The notes under the pieces: generated by a model
What the model was told of the DNA's origin: nothing
The model's database searches: none
Seen by the model: only the letters and a program-made list of their open reading frames with translations
Position numbers and translations under genes: made by a program
Assembly: GCA_951799445.1 (NCBI GenBank)
Contig: OX637296.1
Location: 13,144,001-13,208,000 of the forward strand
From: Pseudisothecium myosuroides
Taxonomy: Eukaryota; Streptophyta; Bryopsida; Hypnales; Lembophyllaceae
Length of the DNA stretch: 64,000 bases
Reading direction: 5' to 3'
Part shown: positions 58,938 to 64,000 of the stretch, piece by piece
How the letters are laid out: each line of letters starts with the position of its first letter
How positions within the stretch are numbered: the first letter of the stretch is position 1

Positions 58938-61900
58938 ACTTGTTCAACTTGTATGCAAAAATTGCAAGAGTATGATTTTAGATTGAGGATAAGGGAGATT
59001 GTAAAAATTAGTGGTTGATTCTAAAGCATTTTACTTCAATTTGCTAGTGAATTATTTAAAAAATTAAATCAAAGTTGCTTGCTTTAGAAATATTAACATT
59101 TGGATAAATCAAACTGAAATTATTTTTTTAATCAAAATGTATAATTTAGTTACAAGATATATGTAATTAAGAAAAATTAAACTAAAATCTGTAAATAATA
59201 GTATATTGATTTTAATATACATTAGAACAACCTTGTAAGGAATGATGTTATGCATATTTGAAGGTCCCTAGAATATTACAATTTTAAACCTCCAAAGGTT
59301 GGAAATTTGGGATCTCCAAAAGAAAAAAGATGGATAAAAAAATGATTTTAGCTACTTACAAGTGGTCATCTATTCAAAAAAATTTGAATTGTTTGTTAGT
59401 TGCTAAATTTTTGTACCTTTTGGATTTTGAAAATTCTTTTGCACAAAATATTTTATAAATTATAGTACATATTATATAAATATTTTTTGACCTTTTAAAT
59501 TCAAAAATATGATGAATGAAAATTTTACAATTTAAGTGAAACTAAACTTGAAGAAATGATCATAGATGATGTTCGGCATTTCAATATTGGTTCAATTTTA
59601 ATTTTTTTAATGTCAAAACTTGAACCCCACTAAAATATTGAAACATTTTAAATGTATTTATATTATAAAATATTGTTGGTGATAATATTAGCACACCTAA
59701 ATGTATAGATGCAATTTGTAGCTATCACTTGACAACATTTGTACAAACTTTGTTATTTAATTTATTAATTAAAAACGATTCTTTATAAATCATCAAATCT
59801 TAAAGTATCTTTTGTCCTTTAGGGCTTAAATAGAAATTGAAAAAACATTGTACTAAAAAAAAATATAAATGATTTACACACTCCTTTTTGTAATTTGGAT
59901 GAAAAGAAGAGTTGAAAGTAATCAAAATCTAACAAAACTATACTAAAAATCTACAACAATTCTTGTAATAAGATAAAACTAGAGACAAAATCCAATGGCA
60001 TAAGTAGTGGCTCAAACATCTCCATGGCATTTGAATTCAAGCCATCAAATTATTAACACATTGACTTGTCACATGTATACTTCAACTAAAAGAAGTGATC
60101 ACGTCTTATAAAACAAAACAATAGAGTTCTACAATAAATAGCATAAAGAAGTAAATTTAAAAACTAAAAATATAATATTGAATGGGACATTGCAAAAAAC
60201 AGCTGCTAATTTGTTTCAAGCCGGCCTATTTCAATGAGTACTATGACTTTTGCAATAAATCTTTTAAAAATAAAATAAAATGTAGATAATTTGGAAAGCA
60301 TTTAAAAAAATAGTATGTGTGTGAAAATCCAAGCCTTAAAAAAATTATTCCTAAAATTTATGCACAAAGAAAACATGCTGGAAAATGCCAAAAAAATAGA
60401 TACTTTAATGTTTGATTCTTAGTAAATAGCAAATTTTTTTATAAAAATAAACAAAAACCATCCATTTTCTAAACTTGAAGAAGATGCTCCTTTTCAAGTA
60501 TTTGCATCTTTAGGGAAAAAAATGGTGTTCTTTGCACTTGCACAAAGGTAGTGCAATTTGAGTGCATGTGGAAAGTGGACACTTTCCTAATTATTATAAT
60601 AAGTGTCTTTGTGGTCTAATGTAACTTTAGTAGAAATCCTTATTTTCCAAATTTGATGTTTAAATTTTGATGTTTAAATTTTTTTGGTTGAAAATGGCAA
60701 ATATTGACATCCAATTAGGGTCTATTTGAAAATAATAAACTAATTTTTAAAAAAATTAAAAAAATTATTCAATGTTTGGAACTATTATATGTACCTTCAT
60801 TTTATTTTATAGAAAACTAACATACAACGTAGAAGTTATGAGCAAAAAACCACTTGTCTAAGGCGAAGGGGGCCAAAAAAAGGGCAAGTGTTTCTTGCAA
60901 TTACTCAAGTATCAAATGTTGATGATTATGAAAAGAAAATTAATTGTCTACTAATTAATTATTTTTTATGGGTTATAGGTTAGATGTTATTGGACTAGTA
61001 TTAGAGACATAGAGTGTAAGAGCAAATAAGGGCAATCTTTATAATCCATGTTATTGAGTCATTTGTCTACAAAAATTAGAAATGAGTCATTGTAGACACT
61101 ATTTATCTACGTATCATCATAAATACTATTTTGTACTAATGTTTATTTCTCTTGAACAAACTTGGAAAAGAAGAGTAGGGAGAAGGAATTCTTGGTCAAA
61201 CCACCAAGGATTATGCCCTTCAATCCAAAGACACCCACCTACATTGCCTAACCTATAATGAATTACAATGCTTCACAAGCCTTCAAGTTCTAGAGTTTAG
61301 ACGTCTTTCAACTAGACAATCTATGTAAATTATTTCATTCACTAGATTATTTGAATTTCGAAGTTTTTGCGGTCAATTCAGACATTTTGCGGTCAATTCA
61401 AACTCAAGTTCATGCTTGACCAATTGAACATGTAGATGAGGTAGTTTCAACAAGTCACACCTATTTAGAGTCCACCTCTCTCGAAGAGTGGAAGCTAGGG
61501 TTGCTCACATCATCATCTGTCCTTTCTTATAATAAATTTTGAAGCGATTAAGGAAATACAATATTTGAAGAAGTAGTAGAGATGGATGCAGTAAGGATTC
61601 CAATTTAATTGTGCACAATATTGTAGATGAATTTAATTTGCATATTGATTTGCTTATTAATTTGTATATTTGCAAAGAACAAGCTAGTGTGCACAAGTTT
61701 CTGGAAATGTCAAAGTGATGATTGAATTTGTGATATTTGCATTTGTTGTTAATGAAGTGAATGAAGTATAAAGTCTATCTTTAGATTTGTGGTTTGAGCC
61801 CCTTTTAGAAGAAAAATAAATTGAAAAAATGCATAAACTTGATATTTACTCCCATTGATCAAATTTGAAAAATTAGGATTCTTATTTGCCAAATTGGACA

Positions 61901-62321
61901 TGAAAAATAAAAAATATGACATTAAAGAAAAAACTATTAAAAATAAATAAAGATCTTTTTTATATTATTTGATTTGTTTCCACCTAACAAGGATAAAATA
62001 AATCACCACATTGTGAAATGCTTTAGCGCTACTGTAAGTGCAAACTACTAATGCATGTATTTTATTGATTAATCTAGATATTGCATTTTGATGATATTTC
62101 TTTTGAAACGTAATTACACACGGCATATATATATACACACACACACAAAGAGTTTATAGGTGATGCAATGCTAACAAATAAAAACGGCCAGCTTCAATAT
62201 TAAAATGATAAACTTATATTTTTCTGGTAAGTTAAACCCTTTAGATACTAGAGAAATTCAAAGCGGTGATGTAGTTTTGAATTACATGAAATCGAGCTTG
62301 ATCTTGAACTTTGTGGAAACT
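58938..62321 (+). repeat. 3.5 kb dispersed repeat, copy 2
   Basis: Partner of 40289-43802. It is shorter mainly because copy 1 has extra sequence near 42950-43110, where 'gccattttaatggaat' and its complement form a small foldback insertion absent here. It ends at 'ctttgtggaaact' and then continues into unrelated AT-rich DNA, unlike copy 1. A short (TA)n(CA)n run lies at 62125-62147. Confidence 0.75.
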
Positions 62322-63132
62322 AGGTGGATGTTAAAAATTTCATTATATCAAATGGTACAAGAATCCCACATTTTAAATTATGGAAGACCTCCAAATGCTA
62401 CAATATATACTTGTAATATGCTAGAAATATACTAGATTGCCACATTCAATATATATTGGAGTATAATTGTATACTAAGGCATATGCATATGCAATTAGTT
62501 TTTTGTTTTTTTGAGGTTCACAAATTTGGTGTTTTGTTATTTGGATTGATCTCTCAATTTTTTCATGTGATATGCAACTACTACTAAAGGTGTATATAAG
62601 CCCCATCACAAATCCACCATATGGATTGCATTTTTTCACTTAGAAATTCAACATAACTTTATGAAAAATTTGTACATTTCGACTCAATAAGCCATTAAGA
62701 AGGATTGAATGTCTAATCTTATGTACATGTTTGCTTCACTAGAAAAGAATTGTTGTGGTCTTGATGACTATAAATATGAGTACATTATGAGGTTGTTGAA
62801 AAATGAGCAAACTATTCAATTGAATGCCTTGCAATACACAAAAGTTGTTGCAAAATGCACCACTAGATGTACATAATGATTAGTTTTGTGGGTATCTATA
62901 TATATGATGAAATTACATAGGTTAGTACATGGATATGCAACTTTGGTATTATACATAGGCGTCGTCTGCATTAAGATGGCTTAGAAGACAACTTTGTAAA
63001 AATTATATCAAATTTAAAGGACCAAAAAGTTAGGTGAAGACCAAATTAAATAAATTGAGATGTAAAAATAATCCAAAATACTATTGAGCATGAAAAATTG
63101 AACAATTTTGATATTCCCATTTTCATTCGTGT
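62322..63132. other. AT-rich spacer, no gene seen
   Basis: Only short chance frames, with no repeat ends or motifs. Confidence 0.4.
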
Positions 63133-64000
63133 GAATTCAAGAAACACTTGTATTATTTGTTGCATTTTGTCACACCCTAGTTTTTGATTTTTTTTTTTGG
63201 CCATAACTTTTGTGTTTCAACTTCAAATGACTCAAAATTTATAGGGAATCTACTCATAACCATTATACACCTTTTTCAATTTTTCAAGATTTTTCAAAAA
63301 TAATTTACACAATGGGTGATTTTCCAAGATTCTTCAAAGGTATAAAACATTATTTTGGTGCGTTTTTTGGTCAAAACCCATCAACAAAAAGTTTTCTCAA
63401 ATGAACAATTTTTAGATTTAAAAAAAAATCCTATTTTTTACAATTTAAAGTGTCAAAAATGGTATTTTCTTCACTAGAATTTTGGACATAGAATTCACCC
63501 TAAAATCGGTGAAGAAAATACCACTTTTGACATTTTATTTTTTTTTAAATAGTTTTTTTTTTTTAAATCTAAAAATTGTCCAATTGAAAAAACTTTTTGG
63601 TGATGAGTTTTGACCAAAAAACGCACCAAAATAATGTTTCATACCTTTGAAAAAAATGCAAAAAGAAGCTATTTTTGTGGACTTCTACACCACATAAAAA
63701 TAAGTATTTTAAAAAATCCTTTAGACAGTAGCTATAAGTCTATTAGAAGACCATTCTCTCCAAATTTCAGCTCAAAATTCATTTTTTTGGGTTTAAAAAA
63801 GTGCAAAAAATCCCTAAATCACCCATTGTGAGAAATTATTGGGGCTGTTAAAAAATAGTAAATTATTTTTGAAAAATCTTGAAAAATTGGAAAAGGTGTG
63901 TAATGGTTATGAGTAGTTTTCCTATAAATTTTAAGTCATTTGGAGCTACGACACAAAAATTATGGCCAAAAAAAAAAATCAAAAGCTAGGGTGTGACAAA
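63133..64000. mobile_element. Foldback element with GAATTCAAGAAACACTTG start, cut by the window end
   Basis: It starts like the element at 3120-3761. An inner palindrome runs from about 63166 (TTTGTCACACCCTAG) to 64000 (CTAGGGTGTGACAAA), with its centre near 63500. The right arm carries an extra segment ('gtggacttctacaccacat') that the 3120 element also has. The outer right terminus should lie just past position 64000. Confidence 0.6.

Noticed and set aside
22545..62321. One single large tandem duplication explaining all direct repeats
   Set aside because: Offsets differ (about 21.3, 18.6 and 17.1 kb) and the order of segments is not preserved between the copies.
1..64000. tRNA or rRNA genes
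   Set aside because: None of the usual T-arm and A-box/B-box patterns or rRNA core sequences were noticed on either strand in a read by eye; a dedicated covariance search was not possible.

Overview
The window reads as nuclear DNA of a land plant. It has GT-AG introns of about 100 to 800 bases, plant-type gene families (a membrane RING-CH ubiquitin ligase and RWP-RK transcription factors), and gene islands of moderate GC set in very AT-rich, repeat-filled DNA. Low gene density and compact genes would fit a bryophyte or another seedless plant, but no single feature fixes the species.

Layout. 1-14.5 kb is AT-rich DNA packed with short non-autonomous DNA transposons, including TTAA-flanked elements with CCCCTAAAGGACC ends that look piggyBac-like, several nested or side by side. 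14.5-18.9 kb holds a complete six-exon RING-CH gene with a long leader. 19.5-24.5 kb holds a probable transcribed leader and a gene for a coiled-coil protein of unknown function. 25.1-27.7 kb holds, tail to tail with it, an RWP-RK transcription factor gene. 27.8-43.8 kb is again repeat territory: a 90-base minisatellite, more TTAA elements, LTR-like segments and a 3.5 kb dispersed repeat.

43.8-48.5 kb is a second, direct copy of the coiled-coil/RWP-RK pair. The coiled-coil copy has lost its first exon at the breakpoint. The RWP-RK copy has lost most of its amino-terminal exon and its last residues, yet keeps an open, strongly altered RWP-RK exon. 48.6-64 kb returns to repeats: a 114-base minisatellite, more transposon copies, a second LTR-like segment, a tandem array of about 0.7 kb units, the partner of the 3.5 kb repeat, and a foldback element running off the end.

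The main point of interest is the duplicated convergent pair. The coiled-coil exons are almost unchanged between copies (8 replacements in 176 compared residues), while the RWP-RK exon differs at 14 of 49 residues, concentrated around the RWPxRK motif. The second is the family of TTAA-flanked elements. Exon boundaries were inferred by eye from splice motifs, phase and comparison of the two copies; none was checked against transcripts or databases.
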